A stretch of DNA of 5,316 nt. It comes from Nitratifractor sp. GTDB lineage: Bacteria; Campylobacterota; Campylobacteria; Campylobacterales; Sulfurovaceae. This document shows, one piece after another, positions 1-5,316 of the stretch (its first letter is position 1; the number at the start of each line of letters is the position of its first letter). Below the pieces are notes generated by a model. That model was not told the origin of the DNA. It did not search any database and saw only the letters and a list, made by a program, of their open reading frames with translations. The stretch is taken from positions 1 to 5,316 of the forward strand of contig WFSU01000110.1 of the NCBI GenBank assembly GCA_015485845.1. The letters are read 5' to 3'. A program made the translations under genes and the position numbers.

Positions 1-528
1 ACCTCCACACTCCACCACCTCGTCTATGCCACTGAACACGCCCGGCGAGGCACCGTCAGCCGCGTAATCCATCGCGGGCACCACTCCCACAGCGACCAGG
101 TGGCCAAAAACATCCTCCGGCATAATGCCCGGGGGATTTTTGATGCGTTGATCAAAGTGGAGCACTCCGCGCCCAAGACCATCGCGCACCAAAACAACCA
201 GGCTGTCCTCCTCGACGAGGGTGCCTATATGGCGAGCAAGCCTCAGCTGGAGATTTACATCGACGATCTGGAAGCGAGCCACGGCTCCACCACCGGCCAG
301 CTCGATCCCAAAGCACTCTTCTATCTCCGCTCGCGCGGTATTGGTGAGGAAGAGGCCAAAAAGATGCTCATCCTCGCCTTTGCCAACACCCTTATCGATC
401 GGATCGAAGACAAAGTATTGCGCGAATGGATCCACCAGAGTTTTGAAGCGGTCTATTATGGGCAGACCCATGTGGAGTGCCTCGAGACATGCCATGGGTG
501 TGAGGAAAGATTAGAAGTTAGAAATTAG
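1..528 (+). CDS. sufD: SufD, Fe-S cluster assembly scaffold subunit (C-terminal part, 5' end outside window)
   Basis: The frame is open from base 1 with no start, so the gene begins upstream; 175 residues are visible, about 40% of a usual SufD (about 420 aa). SufD forms the cytoplasmic SufBC2D complex, which builds Fe-S clusters using sulfur delivered by SufS/SufE. Family hallmarks are visible: KPQLEIYIDDLEASHGSTTG followed by QLDPKALFYLRSRGI, then a helical end. The HGxTTGQLD wording favours SufD over SufB. The His codon at 280-282 matches the conserved His that follows a Cys in E. coli SufD (Cys358/His360 from memory); here that Cys position is Ala. A short tail after the fold contains three Cys spaced C-x3-C-x2-C (codons at 478, 490, 499). 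The final LEVRN and stop are encoded by a 7-bp repeat array, so the extreme C-terminus is probably not conserved. A GTG at 100 lies inside the conserved domain and is not the start. Confidence 0.95.
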   Translation, partial: TSTLHHLVYATEHARRGTVSRVIHRGHHSHSDQVAKNILRHNARGIFDALIKVEHSAPKTIAHQNNQAVLLDEGAYMASKPQLEIYIDDLEASHGSTTGQLDPKALFYLRSRGIGEEEAKKMLILAFANTLIDRIEDKVLREWIHQSFEAVYYGQTHVECLETCHGCEERLEVRN

Positions 529-566
529 AAGTTAGAAATTTTTAACACGTAACACTTAGCACTTAA
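511..566. repeat. Heptanucleotide repeat array at the sufD 3' end
   Basis: Four 7-bp units (TTAGAAG, TTAGAAA, TTAGAAG, TTAGAAA) fill 511-538. After a T-rich heptad come three more units at 546-566 (CACGTAA, CACTTAG, CACTTAA). The first units encode the last residues of sufD and its stop codon at 526-528. It resembles the short tandemly repeated repetitive (STRR) heptads known from some bacteria; the class assignment is inference. The array fills nearly the whole gap to the next gene. Confidence 0.8.
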
Positions 567-587
567 CCCAACAAAAAGGAAAAAACC

Positions 588-944
588 ATGACCGTAATCC
601 CTCTGAAAATGAACAAAATGGATAGCGCGATCAGCCCGATGTTCGGGCACGCCAAATGGATCGCCTTTATCGATGATGCCGGTGAAATCACCATTGAGCA
701 AAATCCTCATGACGGTGGACGGCCATTTATGCAATGGCTGTTGGATCGTGGGTTTGATACAGTGGTAACCCAGCACATGGGGCCGACACCTTATCAGCTT
801 TTTACTCAGCGTGGCGTCGAGATCTACTATCCCGGTGATGGTCGTGTGACGATGATCGAAGCCCTCGACGGCTTGCGCGAAGGGCGCCTTGAGCGGGTGA
901 CAGAGGCAAACTTCCATTTGATGGCGGGCGGACACCACCATTAA
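588..944 (+). CDS. NifX/NafY-family (Nitro_FeMo-Co domain) small protein, copy 1
   Basis: This is a 118-aa single-domain protein of the dinitrogenase iron-molybdenum cofactor biosynthesis family (NifX, NafY, NifB C-terminal domain; RNase H-like fold). Members bind metal-sulfur clusters or precursors and carry them between enzymes. The typical pattern is visible: an N-terminal strand (TVIPL), SAISPMFGHAKW, a D-GEI strand, a mid-domain TQHMGPTP and then GVEIYYPGDGRV. There is no Cys, so any cluster would have to be held by other ligands; the GGHHH C-terminus is a candidate metal ligand. The start is supported by AAGGA at 576-580, 7 nt upstream. It lies in a SUF locus and not beside nif genes, so a role in general Fe-S assembly is likelier than in nitrogenase maturation. 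The client is unknown. Confidence 0.85.
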   Translation: MTVIPLKMNKMDSAISPMFGHAKWIAFIDDAGEITIEQNPHDGGRPFMQWLLDRGFDTVVTQHMGPTPYQLFTQRGVEIYYPGDGRVTMIEALDGLREGRLERVTEANFHLMAGGHHH

Positions 945-1076
<132 letters not shown>

Positions 1077-1104
1077 GGCATAAAGTGCGCCCAAAGGAGA
1101 AAAC

Positions 1105-1470
1105 ATGATCGCAGTTCCAGTAGAAAGAGATTCACTTGAAAGCCCCATCAGTACCCGCTTTGGCAAGTCAAATTGGTTTGCTCTGGTGGATGGGGAGGGG
1201 AAGATTACATTCCTTACCAATCCTCACGGCGGGGGTGCCGAGGTGTTGCGGTGGCTGAGTGAGCAGGGGGTGGAGAAGATCATCACTGCCCATATCGGCC
1301 CCAAACCTCATGCGATGTTGCGTGAAGCTGGGATTCGTGTGTACGATCCCGGCACGGAGCGAACGACACTGCCTCAGGCTCTCACCGGGATAGCTGAAAA
1401 TCTCCTCGAAGAGATCACCGAGGCAAATCTTCATCGCTATTACACTGACAAACCGAAAGGAACATCATGA
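1105..1470 (+). CDS. NifX/NafY-family (Nitro_FeMo-Co domain) small protein, copy 2
   Basis: A 121-aa paralogue of the protein at 588-944. It keeps the same landmarks: MIAVPV strand, SPISTRFGKSNW, D-GEGKIT, NPHGGG, TAHIGPKP, GIRVYDPG and a C-terminal TEANLH also seen as TEANFH in copy 1. The two are clearly related but well diverged, so the duplication is not recent. It has no Cys and lacks the GGHHH end; its tail is YTDKPKGTS instead. A strong AAAGGAG at 1093-1099 sits 5 nt before the ATG. Its TGA (1468-1470) overlaps the ATG of sufE by four bases (ATGA), so the two are probably translated together. This ties the NifX-like protein to SUF sulfur transfer; the molecular role, perhaps a cluster or metal carrier, is inference. 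Confidence 0.85.
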   Translation: MIAVPVERDSLESPISTRFGKSNWFALVDGEGKITFLTNPHGGGAEVLRWLSEQGVEKIITAHIGPKPHAMLREAGIRVYDPGTERTTLPQALTGIAENLLEEITEANLHRYYTDKPKGTS

Positions 1471-1880
1471 CCATTCCCGAGAAAATCGCCTATTACCGCG
1501 AAGACTTTGATCTTTTTGAAACCCCAAACGAAAAGCTTGAGTATGTCTTTGACCTTGGCAAAAAGCATACGACATTGCCCGAGGAAGCCAAAAACGATGC
1601 GACGTTTATCTCCGGTTGTGCATCTGCTGCATGGCTCGATGGCCAATGCCAGGATGGCATCCTCCATTTGAGGGGGGAGGGGACAAGTGAAATGGCCAAA
1701 GGTATGCTTACCCTTCTGCTCGATATTTTCAACGACCGTCCGGCACAGGAGATTCTCGACTTTGATCCCGCCGGGCTGAGTGAACTTGGCATTGTCGAGC
1801 TCCTCTCTCCGGTACGTCAGCAGAGTATGGAGGCGTTTTTGGAGAAGCTGTATGGGTATGCAAAAAAGTGTGCCGAGTAG
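1467..1880 (+). CDS. sufE: SufE, cysteine desulfurase sulfur-acceptor protein
   Basis: A 137-aa cytoplasmic protein matching the length of E. coli SufE (138 aa). SufE takes persulfide sulfur from the cysteine desulfurase SufS, boosts its activity and passes sulfur to SufB. The family signature FISGCASAAWLDG surrounds Cys51, the same position as the catalytic Cys in E. coli SufE. The N-terminal region (NEKLEYVFDLGKK) and C-terminal LLSPVRQQSMEAFL segment (compare L-TPSRSQGLEAM in E. coli, from memory) also fit. AAAGGA at 1456-1461 supports the ATG, which overlaps the upstream stop as ATGA. No sufS is visible; it may lie upstream with sufB and sufC. The stop TAG is the end of a GTAG that heads a REP-like hairpin. 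Confidence 0.95.
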   Translation: MTIPEKIAYYREDFDLFETPNEKLEYVFDLGKKHTTLPEEAKNDATFISGCASAAWLDGQCQDGILHLRGEGTSEMAKGMLTLLLDIFNDRPAQEILDFDPAGLSELGIVELLSPVRQQSMEAFLEKLYGYAKKCAE

Positions 1881-1903
1881 GGGCAGACCCGTGTGTCTGC
1901 CCT
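1877..1903. repeat. REP-like hairpin beginning at the sufE stop codon
   Basis: GTAG (1877-1880) is followed by a perfect 8-bp stem, GGGCAGAC (1881-1888) with GTCTGCCC (1895-1902), and a 6-nt CCGTGT loop. A GTAG-type tetranucleotide 5' of an imperfect palindrome is the classical layout of REP sequences handled by RAYT transposases. It could equally act as an mRNA 3'-end stabiliser; no T-tract follows, so it is a poor terminator. Confidence 0.7.
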
Positions 1904-1905
1904 GA

Positions 1906-1926
1906 GTGAGGAATTAGGAGTGAGGA
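1906..1926. repeat. Heptad array GTGAGGA-ATTAGGA-GTGAGGA
   Basis: Three 7-bp units fill 1906-1926 and run directly into GTTTTGGT of composite copy B. This is the same junction seen at 973/974 in copy A, although the heptad sequence differs (GTGAGGA/ATTAGGA against GTGAATA). Confidence 0.8.
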
Positions 1927-2025
1927 GTTTTGGTATGCGTTGCTGCGCTACGCTTTTGATTATGGAGTAGGGACTTTAGTCCCGTATGATGGGGCTGAAG
2001 CCCCAGCACCAATCACCAATATACG
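1927..2025. repeat. Composite dispersed repeat, copy B (three hairpins)
   Basis: The second copy of the element at 974-1076, in the same orientation. Hairpin 1 is GCGTTGC-TGC-GCTACGC (1937-1953) with one T-T mismatch, followed by TTTT. Hairpin 2 is GGGAC-TTTA-GTCCC (1970-1983), its first G completing a GTAG at 1967-1970. Hairpin 3 is GGGGC-TGAA-GCCCC (1991-2004). It ends ACCAATATACG. The stems differ from copy A in sequence but stay paired. The element ends 5 bases before the ribosome binding site of the next gene. Confidence 0.85.
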
Positions 2026-2040
2026 CGACGAAGGAGCCTT

Positions 2041-2364
2041 ATGACCAACGAAGAACTAAAAATAAAAGTGATTGAAGAGGGATTACGTCAGATTTACGAC
2101 CCGGAATTGCCGGTGAACATTTATGATCTGGGATTGATTTATGGTGTGGAGTGTGATACGAGCGGGGAGGAGAATCGCTGCGATATTACGATGACGTTTA
2201 CCTCTCCGACCTGCTCGATGTCGGATATCCTCCTCCAGCTGGTCGAATCGCTCCCGATGCGGATCGAGGAGCTGGACACCGCCAAAGTAAATCTGGTCTT
2301 TGACCCGCCGTGGGATCAGTCGAAGATGAGCGACGAGGCGAAGTTGACGATGGGGTTGTTGTAA
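2041..2364 (+). CDS. sufT: SufT-type MIP18 family (DUF59) Fe-S maturation factor
   Basis: A 107-aa single MIP18-domain protein. Members (SufT, PaaD-like and eukaryotic CIA2/MIP18 relatives) act in maturation of Fe-S proteins, probably during cluster transfer to clients. The three family blocks are present: DPELPVNIYDLGLIY at residues 20-34, the T-x-P-x-C block (TSPTC, 54-58, with conserved Cys58), and VFDPPW at 86-91 with a terminal MSDEAKLTMGLL. AAGGAG at 2031-2036 lies 4 nt before the ATG. Position after sufD and sufE supports the SufT naming over a PaaD role; no phenylacetate genes are seen. It is separated from sufE by composite repeat B, so its transcription may depend on read-through of that element. 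Confidence 0.9.
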   Translation: MTNEELKIKVIEEGLRQIYDPELPVNIYDLGLIYGVECDTSGEENRCDITMTFTSPTCSMSDILLQLVESLPMRIEELDTAKVNLVFDPPWDQSKMSDEAKLTMGLL

Positions 2365-2376
2365 GCCCCTAAAAAG

Positions 2377-2382
2377 TATAAT
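2377..2382 (+). promoter_or_regulatory. Putative sigma-70 -10 box for hemL
   Basis: An exact TATAAT lies in the 46-base gap between the sufT-type gene and hemL, within an A/T-rich stretch. Initiation about 7 nt downstream would give a leader of roughly 20 nt ending in the AAGGA site and ATG. No convincing -35 hexamer exists at 16-18 nt; the best nearby is TTGTTG at 2356-2361 with a 15-nt gap. Campylobacterota housekeeping promoters typically lack a conserved -35, so this fits. Confidence 0.6.
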
Positions 2383-2399
2383 ATCTTCCAACATAACAC

Positions 2400-2404
2400 A
2401 AGGA
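2400..2404 (+). promoter_or_regulatory. hemL: Ribosome binding site that sets the hemL start
   Basis: AAGGA is 6 nt before the ATG at 2411 but only 3 nt before an in-frame TTG at 2408. Spacing and codon preference both favour 2411 as the start. Confidence 0.75.
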
Positions 2405-2410
2405 TGATTG

Positions 2411-3712
2411 ATGGAGTATACACGGAGCGAAGCAGCGTTTGAGGAAGCGTACAAAGTGATCCCCGGCGGGGTGGATTCTCCGGTGCGGGCATTTGGGAGT
2501 GTGGGGGGTACGCCTCCGTTTATGGATCGCGGAGAGGGGGGATACCTCTACGACATTGACGGTAACCGCTACATCGACTATGTGCAGAGCTGGGGGCCGT
2601 TGATTTTCGGTCATGCCGATGAGGAGATTGAGACGGCGGTGATCGAGACAGCGAAGAAGGGGCTCAGTTTCGGAGCGCCGACGACGCTGGAGACGGAGCT
2701 GGCGGAGGAGATCACGGGGCTGTTTGACGGGATCGACAAGGTGCGGTTTGTCAGCTCCGGTACCGAGGCGGTGATGAGTGCGATTCGGCTGGCACGCGGG
2801 GCGACGGGTCGGGATGATATCGTCAAGTTTACCGGGTGCTACCACGGCCACAGTGACAGCCTGCTGGTGCAGGCGGGCAGCGGGGCAGCGACGTTTGGGG
2901 CGCCGAGCAGTCCGGGTGTGCCGGCGGATCTGACGCGCCATACGCTTCTGGCGACGTACAACGATATCGGCAGTGTTGCCGAGTGCTTCCGGGAGAGCGA
3001 AGAGGGGATCGCGTGTGTGATCATCGAGCCGATCGCGGGCAACATGGGACTGGTACCGGCAGAGGAGGAGTTTCTCGTCCAGCTCCGGGATCTGTGCGAC
3101 CGGCACGGTACCCTGCTGATCTTTGATGAAGTGATGAGCGGATTCCGCGCGTCGTTGCGTGGGGCGCAGGGGATTACGGAAGTACGACCCGACATCGTGA
3201 CGTGGGGCAAAGTGATCGGCGGCGGGATGCCGGTGGGAGCCTTCGGAGCACGCGCGGAGATCATGGCGCAGCTCAGCCCCGAAGGGCCGGTCTACCAGGC
3301 CGGTACCCTCAGCGGCAACCCGGTCGCCATGGCCGCCGGATTGGCCAGCGTACGCAAACTCAAATCCAACCCCACCCTCTACGTCGAACTGGCACAGAAA
3401 GCCAGTCGACTCATGAAAGGCTTCCAGGCGGCAGCCAATGCCGAAGAGATACCGTTTGTGACCGATGTGCGGGGAAGCATGTTCGGCTTCTTCTTCAGCG
3501 ACAAGCCGGTGAAGGATTTCGACGATGCACTGGCCAACGATTCGGAGCGGTTCGCCGCTTTCCATCGCGGGATGCTCGATCGGGGGATCTATCTGGCGTG
3601 TTCGGCCTACGAGACCGGGTTTATCAGCGCCGCGACGACCGATGCGATGATCGATGAGTCTATTACGGCAGCCTACGAAGTGATGCGCACGATCGGCGAA
3701 GACGAAGGATGA
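2411..3712 (+). CDS. hemL: Glutamate-1-semialdehyde 2,1-aminomutase
   Basis: A 433-aa cytoplasmic PLP enzyme that converts glutamate-1-semialdehyde to 5-aminolevulinate in the C5 tetrapyrrole (heme) pathway; length is typical. Motifs in order: IPGGVDSPVRAFG (about 17-29), phosphate-binding SSGTEAVMSAIRLAR (115-129), YHGHSDSLL (144-152), IIEPIAGNMG (204-213), IFDEVMSGFR with Asp239 contacting the PLP ring nitrogen, TWGKVIGGGMPVGAFG with Lys267 as Schiff-base lysine, and AGTLSGNP (297-304). All expected catalytic residues are present. ATG 2411 was chosen over TTG 2408 by ribosome-site spacing. A TATAAT promoter lies just upstream, and the TGA overlaps the next gene's ATG (ATGA). Codon style changes from G-rich in the first two thirds to C-rich around 3300-3430. 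Confidence 0.98.
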   Translation: MEYTRSEAAFEEAYKVIPGGVDSPVRAFGSVGGTPPFMDRGEGGYLYDIDGNRYIDYVQSWGPLIFGHADEEIETAVIETAKKGLSFGAPTTLETELAEEITGLFDGIDKVRFVSSGTEAVMSAIRLARGATGRDDIVKFTGCYHGHSDSLLVQAGSGAATFGAPSSPGVPADLTRHTLLATYNDIGSVAECFRESEEGIACVIIEPIAGNMGLVPAEEEFLVQLRDLCDRHGTLLIFDEVMSGFRASLRGAQGITEVRPDIVTWGKVIGGGMPVGAFGARAEIMAQLSPEGPVYQAGTLSGNPVAMAAGLASVRKLKSNPTLYVELAQKASRLMKGFQAAANAEEIPFVTDVRGSMFGFFFSDKPVKDFDDALANDSERFAAFHRGMLDRGIYLACSAYETGFISAATTDAMIDESITAAYEVMRTIGEDEG

Positions 3713-4011
3713 ATCCTGAAGAAATGGAGGTGATCGTCGTCCTAGATGTCGAGGGTCTCGCGGATAGTGCGGCGATGGAAAAACACCTCAAGCGTGAAGG
3801 CCTCCGCCCGATCGAGGGGGAGCCGTTTGCCTATCTCGGCCAAACCTCCACTGACAAGATTCGGACGCTCCTCTACGTGCAGGATGGGGTGAAAAAAGCA
3901 CTCCACAAGGGTGGTTTTGTCTCTGCCAATATGATGGTGAGTATCGGAGAGTACCCGATGGAGTCGTACCGGTTTGACCGGGTGAGTGAATCATTTATTG
4001 TGCAAAAATAA
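3709..4011 (+). CDS. Hypothetical 100-aa protein coupled to hemL
   Basis: Not recognised as a named family. It is a soluble protein with no signal peptide or membrane helix. The alternation of a strand (EVIVVLDV, 7-14), a helix (17-30), a strand near 39-45, a helix and later strands (ANMMVSIGEY and ESYRF) suggests a small alpha/beta, perhaps ferredoxin-like, fold; this is only a reading of the sequence. There is no Cys and no obvious catalytic motif. Its ATG overlaps the hemL stop (ATGA), which argues for translational coupling. An alternative ATG at 3724 (residue 6) would trim the first five residues, and has no better ribosome site. It ends 12 nt before the AtpZ-like gene. The steady coding character makes it a real gene; function unknown. 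Confidence 0.8.
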   Translation: MNPEEMEVIVVLDVEGLADSAAMEKHLKREGLRPIEGEPFAYLGQTSTDKIRTLLYVQDGVKKALHKGGFVSANMMVSIGEYPMESYRFDRVSESFIVQK

Positions 4012-4023
4012 TAAGGAGATCCC

Positions 4024-4317
4024 ATGAACGACAACGATCCGAAACTGAAAAAAGTAGTCGACGCGGCCGATGGTTTAAGCCTCGGGATCTCCATCGTGGT
4101 AGCGGTGCTGATGGGGGTCGGTGCCGGGATCGGAATGGAAAAACTCTTCGGCTATAAATGGCTTTTCTGGCTTGGTGTCTTCTGGGGGGTTGCTGCTGCG
4201 ATCCTTAATGTCTACCGCGCCTACAAAGCCCAGAAAGCTTCCCTCGATGAGCTCAAGGACGATCCACGCTACAAACGCCGCACGTTTGACGATGACGATG
4301 AGGATGACGACTACTGA
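4024..4317 (+). CDS. atpZ: AtpZ/AtpI-family small membrane protein
   Basis: A 97-aa inner-membrane protein with two predicted helices: a glycine-rich one at about 18-38 and one at about 46-65, joined by the short EKLFGYKW turn. The pattern GxGxGxGxxxEKLFGYKW followed by G-x3-G and an NVYRAYK end matches the AtpZ (F0F1-ATPase subunit/AtpI-related) family. These proteins are associated with ATP synthase assembly or Mg/Ca transport at the c-ring. AAGGAG at 4013-4018, 5 nt upstream, supports the start. No atp structural genes are in the window, so the ATP synthase link comes only from the family. Odd feature: the tail after RRTF is almost entirely Asp/Glu and ends in Tyr. The stop shares one base with the next ATG (TGATG). 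Confidence 0.85.
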   Translation: MNDNDPKLKKVVDAADGLSLGISIVVAVLMGVGAGIGMEKLFGYKWLFWLGVFWGVAAAILNVYRAYKAQKASLDELKDDPRYKRRTFDDDDEDDDY

Positions 4318-4850
4318 TGCACCGGGTACTTGGGATGCTGTTACTTATGGATGTGCCGGTACTGGCGGTAGCCGCATGGATGGGGGTCGACTGGCTGGCC
4401 AACACGCAAATAGCATACGTCACGTCGGCGCTCGTGATGGGGGCATCGATGTTCAGTTATGCCCGGATGGTACGGCACCGTCTCGCAGCGGGGGCGATCC
4501 CCGATGTGGACGATCGGGAGATGATCGACCGGATCGACGATCCTCATGGGTTGTATGAGGAGGAGGCTCCAGCTGAGCCGGAAGCACCCGCCACCGCCGA
4601 GACGATCAAAGCCGCGATCCAAGAAGAAAAAGCCCGTCGCAAAGAACATCGACGCTCACTCGGAGCGACGCTGCGGGATTCACGGGCGGCGATGTCGTTC
4701 TACCGCCTTGGGGCGTACGGCGTGTTGATCTTCGGATTTTTCTACCTGCGGGGACATCACCTCCTGCACCCCATCCCATATCTCATCGGACTTTCCCTGC
4801 CGATCGCCGTGATCGTCGGTACCCTGATGCTGCGTAAGGAGGCGGAATGA
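4317..4850 (+). CDS. Hypothetical four-helix membrane protein
   Basis: A 177-aa protein I cannot name. Hydrophobic segments at about 5-22, 31-49, 128-144 and 153-172 suggest four membrane helices, with both ends and the middle loop in the cytoplasm. The loop (50-127) begins acidic (PDVDDREMIDRIDD), passes through an Ala/Glu/Pro stretch and turns basic (KARRKEHRR). Its ATG overlaps the AtpZ-like stop by one base (TGATG), so translation is coupled. Following an AtpZ gene, a four-helix protein could be a functional stand-in for AtpI, but the long charged loop is not typical of AtpI (about 126 aa), so this is speculation. Its TGA overlaps the next ATG (ATGA). Confidence 0.8.
   Translation: MHRVLGMLLLMDVPVLAVAAWMGVDWLANTQIAYVTSALVMGASMFSYARMVRHRLAAGAIPDVDDREMIDRIDDPHGLYEEEAPAEPEAPATAETIKAAIQEEKARRKEHRRSLGATLRDSRAAMSFYRLGAYGVLIFGFFYLRGHHLLHPIPYLIGLSLPIAVIVGTLMLRKEAE
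4836..4842 (+). promoter_or_regulatory. Strong ribosome binding site for the last gene
   Basis: AAGGAGG, fully complementary to the usual 16S rRNA 3' end, lies inside the end of the 177-aa gene and 4 nt before the ATG at 4847. It settles the start of a gene that is cut by the window edge. Confidence 0.75.
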
Positions 4851-5316
4851 ATACGACTCCGACACCCGTCAGACCTTTGTCAGTTCGGATCGGACGGATT
4901 GTGGTTCGTCTGGTGCTGCTTGGTGCAATCGTCTATGGAGTCAAATACGGATGGGATGCCCATATCCGCAAACAGAGAGCGGAGGAGATCGCTCCGATCC
5001 ATGCGTATGCATTGAGCATGATGGTCGCACTCAAAAACGGGGACTATTTTGCGGCGCAGGAGAAGCTCGATCCTTCTCTGCACCACCGGGTGGGTATCGA
5101 TTGGCTGGCTTCTTTTGCCGAGCGTGCAGAGCTCAATGCCACCCGCAACGGTACCTGGAATGACTGGAACCGTACCCGTGAGGCCAATGCGACGCTCTAC
5201 CGAATGTCCGGTCAACTCGTATATACCAATGCCAAGACCCATCCAATGTACTGGGAGATCCGAAAATCCAATAACGAGCTCCATGTCCGGGATCTTATCA
5301 TCGATCAACACAGTAT
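4847..5316 (+). CDS. Hypothetical membrane-anchored protein (3' end outside window)
   Basis: Open from ATG 4847 to the window end: 156 residues plus two bases, no stop. It overlaps the upstream TGA as ATGA and has a perfect AAGGAGG. A basic N-terminus (VRPLSVRIGRIVVR) leads into one hydrophobic helix at about 16-36, after which the chain is soluble, probably periplasmic. The segment HAYALSMMVALKNGDYFAAQ, then a strand-rich region with GQLVYTNAKTHPMYWEI and HVRDLIID, resembles the layout of NTF2-like or DUF4019/DUF4864-type accessory domains (helix with GDY-AA, then curved sheet). That fold guess is weak. No catalytic motif is visible. Sitting at the end of the hemL/AtpZ series, it may work with the preceding membrane protein. 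Confidence 0.75.
   Translation, partial: MNTTPTPVRPLSVRIGRIVVRLVLLGAIVYGVKYGWDAHIRKQRAEEIAPIHAYALSMMVALKNGDYFAAQEKLDPSLHHRVGIDWLASFAERAELNATRNGTWNDWNRTREANATLYRMSGQLVYTNAKTHPMYWEIRKSNNELHVRDLIIDQHS

Noticed and set aside
100..102. GTG as a start for a short protein at 100-528
   Set aside because: The same frame stays open to base 1 and its upstream residues fit SufD, so it is an internal Val codon.
478..501. Radical SAM enzyme signature
   Set aside because: The C-x3-C-x2-C spacing sits on a short tail at the end of SufD, not at the start of a TIM barrel.
2344..2349. TTGACG as a -35 box for hemL
   Set aside because: It is 27 nt from the TATAAT, too far for sigma-70, and lies inside the sufT-type gene.
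2408..2410. TTG as the hemL start
   Set aside because: It is only 3 nt from the AAGGA site, and an ATG follows immediately at a better 6-nt spacing.
2369..3565. Long minus-strand open frame (398 codons) opposite hemL
   Set aside because: It lies antisense to an unmistakable hemL and its translation is rich in Arg, His and Pro with no family resemblance, as expected for a shadow frame in GC-rich DNA.
4880..5311. Minus-strand open frame of 143 codons at the right end
   Set aside because: The + strand frame from 4847 has an ATGA overlap, a perfect ribosome site and a sensible membrane anchor; the minus frame has none of these.

Overview
The window looks like a piece of a bacterial chromosome of roughly mid-50s percent GC, judged by eye. 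Every gene lies on the + strand and packing is tight. The best guess for the host is a Campylobacterota (Epsilonproteobacteria) lineage of the Sulfurimonas/Sulfuricurvum/Nitratifractor type. That guess rests on hemL sitting next to a short AtpZ-like gene and on a TATAAT promoter with no good -35 box. It is inference, not proof.

Left block (1-2364) is an iron-sulfur cluster assembly (SUF) locus. It holds the C-terminal part of sufD, two different small NifX/FeMo-cofactor-family proteins, sufE (coupled to the second NifX-like gene) and a MIP18-family sufT-type gene. SufE passes persulfide sulfur from SufS to the SufBCD scaffold, SufD is a scaffold subunit, and SufT-type proteins help cluster maturation or delivery. 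The two NifX-like proteins are plausible metal-cluster carriers for the same pathway. No nitrogenase gene is in view.

The gaps inside the SUF block carry repeats. Arrays of 7-bp units lie at 511-566, 946-973 and 1906-1926. The last two run directly into two copies (974-1076 and 1927-2025) of a ~100-bp composite element made of a terminator-like hairpin and two REP-like hairpins. The stems differ between copies but keep pairing. These direct repeats bracket the nifX-like-2/sufE pair. Another REP-like hairpin starts at the sufE stop codon, and the heptad array supplies the last codons and stop of sufD.

Right block (2377-5316) starts with a clear TATAAT promoter and hemL (glutamate-1-semialdehyde aminomutase, tetrapyrrole synthesis). 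It continues as a compact, mostly overlapping series: a 100-aa unknown protein, an AtpZ-like two-helix membrane protein with a very acidic tail, a 177-aa four-helix membrane protein, and a membrane-anchored protein cut by the window end. Stop/start overlaps indicate translational coupling and probably one transcript.

No tRNA, rRNA, CRISPR array, transposase or phage gene was seen. No intergenic gap exceeds 300 bases.
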